A stretch of 64,000 nt of DNA, from assembly GCA_004009845.1 (NCBI GenBank), contig RMBW01000067.1, positions 140,562-204,561 on the forward strand, in the 5' to 3' direction. Below are positions 51,604 through 61,400 of this stretch, in pieces. A program made the position numbers and the translations under genes. The DNA comes from Davidsoniella eucalypti. Taxonomy: Eukaryota > Ascomycota > Sordariomycetes > Microascales > Ceratocystidaceae. The notes under the pieces were generated by a model that ran no database searches, had not been told where the DNA came from, and saw only the letters and a program-made list of their open reading frames with translations. Position 1 is the first letter of the stretch. Each line of letters begins with the position of its first letter.

Positions 51604-53127
51604 CTTCCCTCCTACAACCCTCGGGGGGGTACCTTTGAGTTCGAGTACCTCCCCCTTTGTCCAAAGACGAATTTTTCCCCTTCGTCGTGGGTTTTCAAGA
51701 GCGACCAGCACATATTCCCAATGCTGCTGTCCATTCTTTTTATCTTTTTAGACACTTGTCTTTATTGATGCATCGAGTATGAGGCCTTGAGCCCGACTTT
51801 TTCCTCTCTCGAGAGATGTTCTCACCAACAATCGCCCCCCTTTTCGCCACACTCACGCGATCGCTGGTCTCCCGAGTCACTACACACTACAAAGCTCAGG
51901 GAGACACACTCATACTCGAAGGGCAACCTATTTTTGAAGGTTCCGGAAGCCCAACCCGCGGCGCGGGAGTCTTGTCGCTGTGCCTCTACCATCGCACCCG
52001 ACTCGACTACGCCAATTTTTGCTTCTCTCGACACTCGATCACCAGCCTCTTGGAGGCGCGTCGGATGGTGCGGTCACCTGATTACGTGGATGGTAGCCCC
52101 ACTTAGGGCTTGGATGATGTGGGTCTTTTTTATGGGGAATGGTTTGAGGATGTTTCGAAGTTACAGGGGGTATCCATGAAGGCGTCCTATGGAGCCCGAG
52201 AGGGTAGTCCGGACCCGGACTAGGATACGGGTGGAAGTGGATAAGATATACCGGAGACAGAAAAATCGGCACGACCGGACTCGAAAATCCACTCGTAATA
52301 GTTTAGGAAGAGAATAAATATAACAACAACAACAACAACAACAACACAACAACAACAACCTTCCCTCCTACAACCCTCGGGGGGGTAACTTTGAGTTCAA
52401 GTTACCTCCCCCTTTGTCCAAAGACGAATTTTTCCCCTTCGTCGTGGGTTTTCAAGAGCGACCAGCACATATTCCCGATGCTGCTGTCCATTCTTTTTAT
52501 CTTTTTAGACGCTTGTCTTTATTGATGCATCGAGTATGAGGCCTTGAGCCCGACTTTTTCCTCTCTCGAGGGATGTTCTCACCAACAATCGCCCCCCTTT
52601 TCGCCACACTCTCTCGCGATCGCTGGTCTCCCGAGTCACTACACACTACAAAGCTCAGGGAGACACACTCATACTCGAAGGGCAACCTATTTTTGAAGGT
52701 TCCGGAAGCCCAACCCGCGGCGCGGGAGTCTTGTCGCTGTGCCTCTACCATCGCACCCGACTCGACTACGCCAATTTTTCTCTTCTCGCGACACTCGATC
52801 ACCAGCCTCTTGGAGGCGCGTCGGATGGTGCGGTCACCTGATTACGTGGATGGTAGCCCCACTTAGGGCTTGGATGATGTGGGTCTTTTTATGGGGAATG
52901 GTTTGAGGATGTTTCGAAGTTACAGGGGGTATCCATGAAGGCGTCCTATGGAGCCCGGGAGGGTAGTCCGGACCCGGACTAGGATACGGGTGGAAGTGGA
53001 TAAGATATACCGGAGACAGAAAAATCGGCACGACCGGACTCGAAAATCCACTCGTAATAGTTTAGGAAGAGAATAAATATAACAACAACAACAACAACAA
53101 CAACACAACAACAACAACAACAACCCC

Positions 53128-53209
53128 GCCCGGTTAGCTCAATCGGTAGAGCGTAAGACTCTTAAAATTTGGAATCTTAAGGCTGCGGGTTCGACCCCCG
53201 CATCGGGCT
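53128..53209 (+). tRNA. tRNA-Lys (anticodon CTT) with 9-nt intron, second copy
   Basis: Sequence-identical to the tRNA at 19686-19767 across stems, loops and the 9-nt intron (53165-53173). Its first four bases (GCCC) belong to the target-site duplication of the array, so the insertion left a complete tRNA with intact internal promoter but replaced its upstream flank. A T-rich stretch about 70 nt downstream (53270-53280) may serve for termination. Confidence 0.92.
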
Positions 53210-53301
53210 CAATTCCCGGTGATCCAGTTCAGCTGGAATATCGAACCTTAAATGGGGCATTTATTTTGGCTTTTTTTTGTCTGGTTATATGTTGATGAAC
53301 C

Positions 53302-54346
53302 TTGACAAAGACTACTCCTACAGTCGCCTCACAGGAAATCATGGAACAGCTGGGACCGCCCGGCCTTTTGGCAAAGAACGAGCTAAGTCTAAGCCAAAGT
53401 CAGCGGGCCCCGAACATGTTCTGGAAGCCATCAAAGCCTAGGACCCGAAAGCTGCACCTGGCCCCTCCGGATGGTCGAACCGACTGATCATCCGAGCAGC
53501 AGACGAAGAAGACTTTATCGCCTTCCTTGTAAAGCAGGCAAACGACATCCTAGCAGGCTCTTCTCCCGGCAGGGCGTTCCTTCTGGCATCTCGACCTGTG
53601 GCCTTAGACAAGAAACCAGGCGTACGACCGATAGCCATCGGGAAGCATTTATGCGAATCATTGGCAAGGCTATCCTGATTGCCACAGGTTCGTACGGTAC
53701 CAACGCATGCCAACAGGGTGTTGGGACATCTACGGAGCCAATCGTGGCACTAATCAGAAATGCCGTCGAGGACGAGAACATGGAGGGACTCGAGTATATT
53801 ACTCAACTAGACTTCTCCAATGCGTTCAGCGATATGAGGAGGAGGAGGATGGCAGACTCCATGCAAAACTACAGGAAGGATCTCTTGGGGGCAACGGCAT
53901 GGGCATACGAAGACCCGACCATCCTCATTACAAACGACGGTAACAGGTTTGTATCCGCTGAAGGAGTTCGGCAGGGAGATGTGTTCGGTCCGCTGTTCTT
54001 CAGCTTGGGGATGAGAAAGTTCGTAGAGAAGCTGAAGGAGACACTGGGACCAGAGGTTGCTCGCTTGGGGGGGATGGGTATCTCTTCCTATCTAGAGCAG
54101 GCCTTTGCCGTCTTTCCTGCCGCAACAGCTCAGGCTCTCCGCCAGTCAGGAATCCTGTGCGACCTGGAACCCCACTTCCGGCACAATGAAGAAGACTCTG
54201 ACTCAGATTCGAGACTTGAACGATCCCATCTTCATCTCTGTGCTTCAGTAAGATCTTTTGTTGTCTAATTTGTCTTGTTCGAGTGCCTGTTGGCTCGTTG
54301 CCGTCATCGGCATCTACCTCCGGCTAACTCCCGGGCTGACGGCCGA
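53302..54346 (+). mobile_element. R2/CRE-like retrotransposon fragment, copy L2 (5'-truncated)
   Basis: Inverted duplicate of copy L1. It encodes part of the reverse transcriptase from 53471 to 54268: RT block VALDKKPGVRPIA, QLDFSNAFSDM, VRQGDVFGPLFFSLG (motif B intact here), YLEQ in place of YxDD, and a shortened C-terminal end with GILCDLEPHF. The 5' end is broken relative to L3 (frame change near 53470). The 3' end GGGCTGACGGCCGA joins an S element. Confidence 0.8.
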
Positions 54347-54810
54347 TTTGATTTATATTTAACGTCTACCTAAATCACTAAGATCATACGACGCCGGATT
54401 GGCTACCGGACAGATATTTAAAGTCCTCTGCTCGACACACTCAATAGCTTTGTATGTGCGGGACGACACCGTCCCCTAGCACGAAGAACTAGTGGTCCAT
54501 ACCTCCACGATGAGCAACAAAAACAAATACAAAAAAAAAAAAAAAAAAAACCAGTGCATCCACAAAACCAACTCCTAAGTGGAGCTACCATCCCCACTAT
54601 TCAGCGAGCCTCCAAGAGGCTGGTGATCGTGGCCGTAAGAATGAAAAATTTGGCGTAATCGAGTCGGGTGCTATGGATGAAGCAACAGCGACAAGATTCC
54701 CGCGCCGCGGGGTCGGGCATCCGGAACCTTCAAAAGGCTGCCCGCCGTGTGTGAGTGTGGCTCCCTGAGGTGAGTGGATAGACTCGGGAGACCAACGATC
54801 GAAAAGGTGC
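54347..54810 (-). mobile_element. S element, 5'-truncated copy upstream of L3
   Basis: On the plus strand it reads TTTGATTTATATTTAACG, the tail, an A-run (about 54530-54550), CCAGTGCATCC and then the S 5' module up to AAAAGGTGC. It ends three bases before the ATG of the L3 ORF. It therefore occupies the position of the retrotransposon's 5' leader, in antisense. Confidence 0.75.
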
Positions 54811-54813
54811 AAA

Positions 54814-56874
54814 ATGGCGCCAGCGAGAGACAAGGCTGAGAATACGACAAACTGGGGACAGATTGATTGCCCACGATGCCGCGACCGATCGGTGACTGTC
54901 AAAATGAACGCACCAAACGGCATCGTCAAACATATGAGAGGTCACAAGCCACTCTCACTGGAGGAGAGAAGCGAAACCGGTGTGGATGTCTGCGTCATCT
55001 GTGGTAAGATGACCAGCAGCCCCAAGGAACGCCAAACCCACCACAGAGAATGCGAGCCTCACAAGATCGTACTTGTGAAAGACCACTGGCTACCTCGGCA
55101 CGACAACCCTCACACAGGATTCAATCCTGTCCCCCCACCCGACAAGAGAATCGAAATTCGAACCACACGCAAGAAGGCTGAAGCTCCATCGACATCATCG
55201 TATCCCAACAGCCCGCCGATCGCGTCAGCCTCGCCCGCCCCGCCACGTGCAACCACGCGCCCCAACGCCACACCCTCAAGCGCCCAAGACGGAAACGATA
55301 CGGATCACGCCGTTGAAGAAGGAGACAATGCTGATGCGGTTCTGGAGGCCAACATCGACAAGGTGATCATCGCCATCCGCGACAACAACCCAGATGACCA
55401 CCTTCGCCAAACCGTCCCCATCCCAGCCTTCACACGACCTCCGCCCCTCATATCACCGACCCCAGACACCCCCAACTACACCCGCCACCAGGTCGAAGCC
55501 GAGGAATTGCTGGAAAGCAACCCCTGGTTAGATTGGGTTCTATCGTACATGCATGTCACGGTCCCGGACCTCAAGATCCACGCACGGAACCTCCGACAGT
55601 TCTGCCTGAAGATTGCGGAGCTATGCCGACGATACATCAACTATCCCACGGAGGCCACTCTGGCCCAGATCCTGTTGGGGCCAAAGGCCATGCTCGGATG
55701 CGGCTATGCGGCGAAGAAAGCCAAGAAAGGGTTACGAATGACCGACATCATCAAGGTCTACCCCCAATTCATCTGCCCGAAGCCCACCGCCCGTAACCAC
55801 AATCCAAGGCCGCCGACCACGGACCCCGCAGAGTTGAACCTGGAAAAGGTCAATCTGGCAAAGAAGATGTTAGCCAAAGGAAGAGCCAGCCGAGCAGCAG
55901 CAACGTTGTCCAAGGACTCAACTCCTGCAGTCGCCTCACAAGAAACAATGGAACTGCTGGCAGCCCTGCACCCGAAAGGGACCGCCCGACCTTTTGGCAA
56001 AGAACGAGCTAGGTCTAAGCCAAAGTCAGTGGGCCCCGAACAGGTTCTGGAAGCCATCAAAGCCCAGGACCCGGAAGCTGCACCTGGCCCCTCCGGATGG
56101 TCGAACCGACTGATCATCCGAGCAGCAGACGAAGAAGACTTTATCGCCTTCCTTGTAAAGCTGGCAAATGACATCCTGGCAGGCTCTTCTCCCGGCAGGG
56201 CACTCCTTCTGGCGTCCCGACTTGTGGCCCTAGACAAAAAACCAGGTATACGACCGATAGCCGTTGGTGAAGCATTCATGCGAATCGTTGGCAAGGCCAT
56301 CCTGATCGCCACAGGTTCGCATGGTACCAACCCATGCCAACAGGGTGTTGGGACATCTACGGAGTCAATCGTGGCACTAATCAGAAATGCCGTCGAGGAC
56401 GAGAACACGGAGGGACACGAGTATATTACTCAACTAGACTTCTCCAACGCGTTCAACGATATGAGCAGGAGGAGGATGGCAGACTCCGTGCGGGACTACA
56501 GGCAGGATCTCTTGGGGGCAGCGGCATGGGCATACGAAGACCCGACCATCCTCATCACAAACGACGGTAACAGGTTTGTATCCGCTGAAGGAGTTCGGCA
56601 GGGAGATGTGTTCGGTCCGCTGTTCTTCAGCTTGGGAATGAGAAAGTTCGTAGAGAAACTGAAGGAGACACTGGGACCAGAAGTTGCCCGCTTGAGGAGG
56701 ATGGGTATCCTTTCCTATCTAGAGCAGGCCTTTGCCGTCTTTCCTGCCGCAACAGCCCAGACCCACGCCGACTTGGAGTGTATCCGGAACCTAAAAATGA
56801 CCCGCCCGGAGGGACTGCGGCGGCAGAAGGAAGTCATGGGGGAGCTCAACGGCATGGGATACGACAGACTTTGA
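54814..56874 (+). CDS. R2/CRE-like retrotransposon ORF, copy L3 (686 aa, catalytic box altered)
   Basis: N-terminal zinc-finger region: Cys19/Cys22 with His40/His44, and Cys60/Cys63 with His76 or 77 and Cys80. A Pro/Thr-rich linker (110-230) and an Arg/Lys-rich region follow. The reverse transcriptase starts near 410: APGPSGWS, LVALDKKPGIRPIAVGEAF, CQQGVGTSTES, motif A QLDFSNAF (Asp542), motif B RQGD (595-598). At motif C the expected YxDD is YLEQ (635-638), so both metal-binding Asp are replaced. This order (zinc fingers, RT, then a C-terminal restriction-like endonuclease) is typical of the R2/NeSL/CRE superclade of LINEs. The frame ends before the thumb and endonuclease, which survive only as fragments to 57360. 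Confidence 0.8.
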   Translation: MAPARDKAENTTNWGQIDCPRCRDRSVTVKMNAPNGIVKHMRGHKPLSLEERSETGVDVCVICGKMTSSPKERQTHHRECEPHKIVLVKDHWLPRHDNPHTGFNPVPPPDKRIEIRTTRKKAEAPSTSSYPNSPPIASASPAPPRATTRPNATPSSAQDGNDTDHAVEEGDNADAVLEANIDKVIIAIRDNNPDDHLRQTVPIPAFTRPPPLISPTPDTPNYTRHQVEAEELLESNPWLDWVLSYMHVTVPDLKIHARNLRQFCLKIAELCRRYINYPTEATLAQILLGPKAMLGCGYAAKKAKKGLRMTDIIKVYPQFICPKPTARNHNPRPPTTDPAELNLEKVNLAKKMLAKGRASRAAATLSKDSTPAVASQETMELLAALHPKGTARPFGKERARSKPKSVGPEQVLEAIKAQDPEAAPGPSGWSNRLIIRAADEEDFIAFLVKLANDILAGSSPGRALLLASRLVALDKKPGIRPIAVGEAFMRIVGKAILIATGSHGTNPCQQGVGTSTESIVALIRNAVEDENTEGHEYITQLDFSNAFNDMSRRRMADSVRDYRQDLLGAAAWAYEDPTILITNDGNRFVSAEGVRQGDVFGPLFFSLGMRKFVEKLKETLGPEVARLRRMGILSYLEQAFAVFPAATAQTHADLECIRNLKMTRPEGLRRQKEVMGELNGMGYDRL

Positions 56875-57360
56875 GACCGTCTATCACCTGCAGAAAGGAA
56901 GAACTTTGGTGATGACAGAACGTTCATGGGACGCCAATGGATGGGAATAGAGCCAACCAGCAGACGCCAGATTATTGCTGATTCCCTCCTCATGGGTATG
57001 ACCAGTGAACGGACCCCATGATGGACAAACCATGCCCAGAGTGCCACCAGATTGTCAAGTAAGCTCGTCACCAAAAATTACAAAGGAGAACTGCCTGCGT
57101 GGTCAACTCACCGCCTCCACGATATGGTACGAAACTGCTTCCACCAGGCTCTCCGCCGGTCAGGAATCCTGTGCGACCTGGAACCCCACTTCCGGCACAA
57201 TGAAGGAGACTCTAACTCAGATTCGAGACTTGAACAATCCCATCTTCATCTCTGTGCTTCAGTAAGATCTTTTGTTGTCTAATTTGTCTTGTTCGAGTGC
57301 CTGTTGGCTCGTTGCCGTCATCGGCATCTACCTCCGGCTAACTCCCGGGCTGACGGCCGA
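56875..57360 (+). pseudogene. Decayed C-terminal endonuclease region of retrotransposon L3
   Basis: Frame-shifted pieces: TFMGRQWMGIEPTSRRQI, LLMGMTSERT, PCPECHQIV (half of a CCHC-type knuckle) and THRLHDMVRNCFHQALRRSG with ILCDLEPHF. The last resembles the start of the restriction-like endonuclease in R2-type elements (RHD/RHN followed by EP). The copy continues into the 3' UTR shared with L1 and L2, ending GGGCTGACGGCCGA. Confidence 0.6.
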
Positions 57361-57611
57361 TTTGATTTATATTTAACGTCTACCTAAATCACTAAGATCA
57401 TACGACGCCGGATTGGCTACCGGACAGATATTTAACGTCTTCCGCTTGACAAGCTCAATAGCTTTGTATGTGCGGGACGAGACCGTCCCCTAACGTTAAA
57501 TATAATCAAATCAAATCAGAGACCGTCCCCTAGCCCCGAAGAACTAGTGGTCCATACCTCCACTATGAGCAGCAAAAACAAATACAAAAAAAAAAAAAAA
57601 AAAAAAAAAAC
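57361..57611 (-). mobile_element. S element truncated at its T-run
   Basis: Plus strand: TTTGATTTATATTTAACG, tail, then an A-run ending about 57610. A ~30-bp inverted piece of the tail (TAACGTTAAATATAATCAAA) is inserted internally near 57491-57518, duplicating GAGACCGTCCCCTA on both sides. It begins at the same base relative to the retrotransposon 3' end as the S copy at 54347, suggesting tandem duplication of an S/L block. Confidence 0.7.
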
Positions 57612-57665
57612 ACCAAAGTTTCAGTCTCTCATATGCCCATACGCCGTTTGGATTACAGATCAAAA

Positions 57666-57760
57666 GGATCGATGGTGTAGTTGGTTATCACGTTTGTCTA
57701 ACACTTCATCATTGAATGAATGGACACAAAAGGTCGGCGGTTCAAGTCCGCCTCGATTCA
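57666..57760 (+). tRNA. tRNA-Val (anticodon AAC) with 21-nt intron
   Basis: 95 nt. Acceptor GGATCGA/TCGATTC (one G-T pair), discriminator A. D arm TGGTGTAGTTGGTTATCACG, T arm GGCGGTTCAAGTCCGCC. Anticodon stem TTTGT/ACAAA, loop CTAACA-C with anticodon AAC at 57700-57702. The intron occupies 57704-57724, after position 37. A TTTTTT terminator starts at 57761. It lies about 55 bp downstream of an S-element A-run. Confidence 0.93.
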
Positions 57761-57766
57761 TTTTTT

Positions 57767-58492
57767 GATATCTTGTTGTTCATCAAGAGATGAACAGTCC
57801 TTGTTTTTTTTTTTAAATATCACGCACGAATATACAGATTCAAAATAGACGGTTTTGATTTTCATATAAATAGCATTAAAATGTCTAAAGGTTAAGGAGA
57901 AACAACCTAGAGTTAACACTCAGAAGTAAACAAAAGCAGCCTCTCTCCGAACTGGTCCAGACAACTAACTAGTACTACCTAAAACTATAAAAGGATAAAG
58001 AAGAACAGAATGAAATGATTTAAAGTACTAGATACAAAGAACAACAAACACAAACTAGAAGAAGACTAGAAACAAAGAATGAGGTGGATCAAGTATAGAA
58101 AAAAAGAAAGATGCCAAGATAGGTAGAAGAAGGGTGTTATGGTACATCGAGTAAAGTGGAATGAATGATGGAAATATATAAAATAAAAATAAAATGGGAT
58201 ATCAGAATCGACATAACAAGGAACGGGCCAGCATTAAGGAAGAAAAGGGAAGAAAAAAGAATAATGAAATGTCAATAATAATAATAATGAGAAAGGGACA
58301 CCGGAATCTAATGCTGGTAATGTTTGTTCGTGACGTCAACGGGCAGTAGAAAAAAAAGAAAAAAAAAGAAATATAAAAAAGGAGTGAAAATGAAGCAAGT
58401 TCATGAATGTTTATTTTTGTAGGGAGAGTAGCAAAGGGCCAAAAAAGGATGGCCATGTTCACTCTTCTCATACTCGTTGTTATGAGATTAGA
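57767..58492. other. AT-rich spacer downstream of CYK3
   Basis: 0.7 kb between tRNA-Val and the 3' end of CYK3. A-rich, with short A-runs near 58345-58380, probably 3' UTR and termination sequence. No gene seen. Confidence 0.5.
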
Positions 58493-61400
58493 TCACAGAC
58501 ACGTCCACTCGGCAAATACGCACCATCTCGCAGTACGATCAGCCAAAACTAGACCGCGCCAAGTTCCAGTTTCCGAGCACTTGATAATGGTCTCCCAGGT
58601 ACCACCATCACTGGCGTCCTCATCACGCGAACCACTACCGCTAGTCGAGATGCCCTTACGGTCCTCCTTGCGCATCAACCGCAGGATCTTTCCGCCAGGA
58701 GTCTGAATCGCCAGCTTAGCCGGCTTCTTGCCAGAGACTGTACCAGACGCGGAGCTAGGGTTCGAAGAAGCTGCGCTGATGCTAAGGGCGGAACCGGGAC
58801 GGTTGAAGGGCGAAGATAAGTCGCCACTGGGGTTCGAGGCGGGCGTCAGTGCCGACTGAGGACCCGAGACGTAACTAGCGCTCGGGTGCTGGCGGACAGC
58901 AAAGACAAACGTGTTGTTGAGCGCCAGGCGCTGGCACTGCGGCTGCACGACATAGATATCGTGGCGCTGGGCGTGTGGTGTCGGGTGACGGGTGACGAAC
59001 TCATAGCTTGGGTTCTCGCCTGTTTGGACAATGGGGATGGTAAAGGCCAGCGGGTGAGGGATATCCTTGACGCTATGCATGAGGCCTCGCTTGCCCGCGT
59101 ACACCTTCAGGATACCGAAGCCCTCATCACCAGGTAGCACAGCCTTGATTGTGTACCGCTTCACACCACCATACCATTCGGCCTGAGCCAGCGCGCGCTT
59201 GTGGACCAGCTCTCCATTCTCGAAGACGTCGCCATCATTATCACGACTGAAGCCACGGACCTCCACTTCGGCGGCCAGCTCAATATCACCCGGCACATTG
59301 ACCTTCAACTGTACCATCTCGAGACCCTGGATGCGACCAACCGCAGAGTTATAGTCGTACATCTCAATGCCGCTACGGAAGAAAGGAGGGCACACGCAAG
59401 GAAGGTTGAGAAGCACATCATGTGCCATAGGCTGGCAAAAGTGCTGGTGCTGATGACGCTCGGGGATATGCGTCCAGCAGATCTCGCTAGGCGGCGTAAG
59501 GAACCAGAAAAAGTCAGCTGAAGAGCTGCCAACGCTGGAGTACTTTGACCGCGAAGGGTTGGTTGGGCTGGCCAGACACGTATCCATCATACGCCATTCA
59601 CCGTCAACTATCACAGCGTTCCACCAATGGTTGGACCGGGGCAGATGGCCGCTTTCTAAGCTCTCGCCAGGAGTCTTGAGGAAGCCGCGGACTAGTTCAC
59701 AAACTATTCCAACGGCATCACACATTTCAGCTACCAATGTGGCATACTCCTCGGCTGAACCACGCTTAGTCTCGATAGTACGGTAAGTATCAGGCACGCC
59801 CTCGAAATCGTCCTCCCAGCAAATCTTCTCAGACACCCAGGTAAAAATGGCTCTTAGCTTCTGCACGTCACTGCGGTATGGGCGGCAAACATAGCCCGTC
59901 GACAGTTGCGCGGCATTGGTTGCCGGAGGGATATTAGCGAGGAAGCGCGAGTTCTTGTCGACCAGGTTCAGGTTGATACTAGGTACATGCATCTTGTTCT
60001 CGACGGGATTGCCATCCGCACCCTCGTCGCCGTGCATGCTGGAGTACAGCTCATCCACGGCGTCGATGGCGGGATAGTCGAGCATGCGAGCACGATCCAT
60101 TCGCTCATTACGCTCAATGCGGCTTAGCGAGTTCGACCGGTTGACATCCCTACGAACCTGCACCCAATCTACACTCTTATTAGACAATCCCATATCACGG
60201 CCAGTGTCTCTGCTGGAGAAGGGACTGTTGCGGTTGCCAAAGCCAAGGGCTGAAGTACCAGGTGTGCTAGAACCCGCGCCAGCCGAGGTATGGATGGAAC
60301 GAGTGGGGGAACTGCGGATGGGGGATCCACGGCTGGGTGAGCTCTTGTCGCCACCTGAGAATGCAATGCTACTGCGACTGGCCACTCCAGTCTTGGCCGA
60401 GTCTAGAAGCTTCTTGAAGATGCTACGCTTAGGCGTCTTGGGCTGAACAAGGCCTCCCAGACCGGGAGCCCCGTCCTGCCAAGCCAACTGAGATTGGGGT
60501 CTCTTCTGTGCTACATCAGAAGCATGACTGCTATGGTAGCTTACTCCAGTGAATGGAGAATCGGGGCGATCCAACTCAGCCTCGCGGACACCCAAAGCGC
60601 TTTGCGCCCGTCCTCTGCGGCGTTCGAAGCTGCCTGCACTGGTGGCGCTAATAGCACCAGCAGATACACCGCTCATCAGACTACGTCCACTACTGGACGT
60701 CGAATTGGTAGCAGTGCTCTGGTTTCCAGTTGAGGCGTTCGTCGCCGTCGTCTTGGTGGTAAAGGTACGATTAAGAATGTCGTAGGCCGATTTGCGTGCG
60801 CGGATCTTCTTTGGCGAGGAAGCATTAGATTTGGTATCGTCATCCTGAGCCAGGCTCATCGACGACTTGGGTCTATCGAATGTCTGCGCTCTCGGTGTTG
60901 TCATAGCAGTGTCCTCAAAGGATATCGTAGTGGCAGCAGGTGTAGTAGTAACGGCATTGGTAGGATCAGGAGTAGGAGCAGGCGAAGGGGCTAGGGCAGC
61001 GGCTGTAGTCGCAGCAGAGCTCTGGTGCATCTGTTCTAAGCTCTTTTCCATGCGTTCAACGTAGCTGCTTAGCTCTGGTAGAGGGCTCTTTTCTATCGGC
61101 TGATCATCGCCCTGTGAATGAGTCTGGGAGGGAGTCTTAGAAGACTCGCCGCTCCAGGTCTCATAACCAGAATCTTGAACTGAAAGACCCATAGCAGTCT
61201 GAGGGCGTGTGTTTGATTCCTTGCGGGTTTGGTGAGAAACAATCTCGAATGATTCCGGGCCCCAATGAGCGGGATTTCCCATTTCATTGCCATCCATGAC
61301 ACGCGACATACGAAGAGTTTCCAATTGCTCCATAACACCATCCATGGCTTCGCGCAGGGGGGAGGGGGTCAGGTTAGCGGGTGGAAGTGGTGAAGCTGCT

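Larger units (their letters stand above)
49763..53127 (+). mobile_element. Tandem array of (AAC)n-tailed A elements inserted in tRNA-Lys
   Basis: The upstream flank ends AACCCCGCCC (49753-49762), the tRNA-Lys 5' end. The array follows, then AACCCCGCCC again at 53122-53131, continuing into the complete tRNA. Units run head-to-tail: a 5'-truncated one (49763-50085), a second from 50086 interrupted by an S element and ending at 51603, a third 51604-52360 (757 bp) and a fourth 52361-53125 (765 bp). Each complete unit starts CCTTCCCTCCTACAACC, then a G-run/C-run hairpin, and ends AGGAAGAGAATAAATAT(AAC)n. The other arm has the same tRNA region without the array. Open frames of 97-130 codons in the units are probably incidental. 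Confidence 0.8.
45191..54346. repeat. Right arm of the large inverted duplication
   Basis: Inverted relative to 18554-27311 with the same order of parts. Private features of this arm: the (AAC)n array in tRNA-Lys (49763-53127) and loss of two LINE segments. The two arms are about 18 kb apart and flank the aldehyde dehydrogenase, the micro-gene, DBP7 and ERG8. Confidence 0.85.

Noticed and set aside
51083..51711. Minus-strand frames with runs of Cys or Val
   Set aside because: These are translations of the (AAC)n tail in different frames.
50276..53031. ORFs of 65-130 codons repeated in each A unit on both strands
   Set aside because: They recur only because the DNA repeats. Lengths and frames shift between units and no domain is visible.
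49763..53127. Reading the short direct repeats in the array as a CRISPR-like array
   Set aside because: Repeat units are ~760 bp with trinucleotide tails, the genome is eukaryotic and no short repeat-spacer pattern exists.
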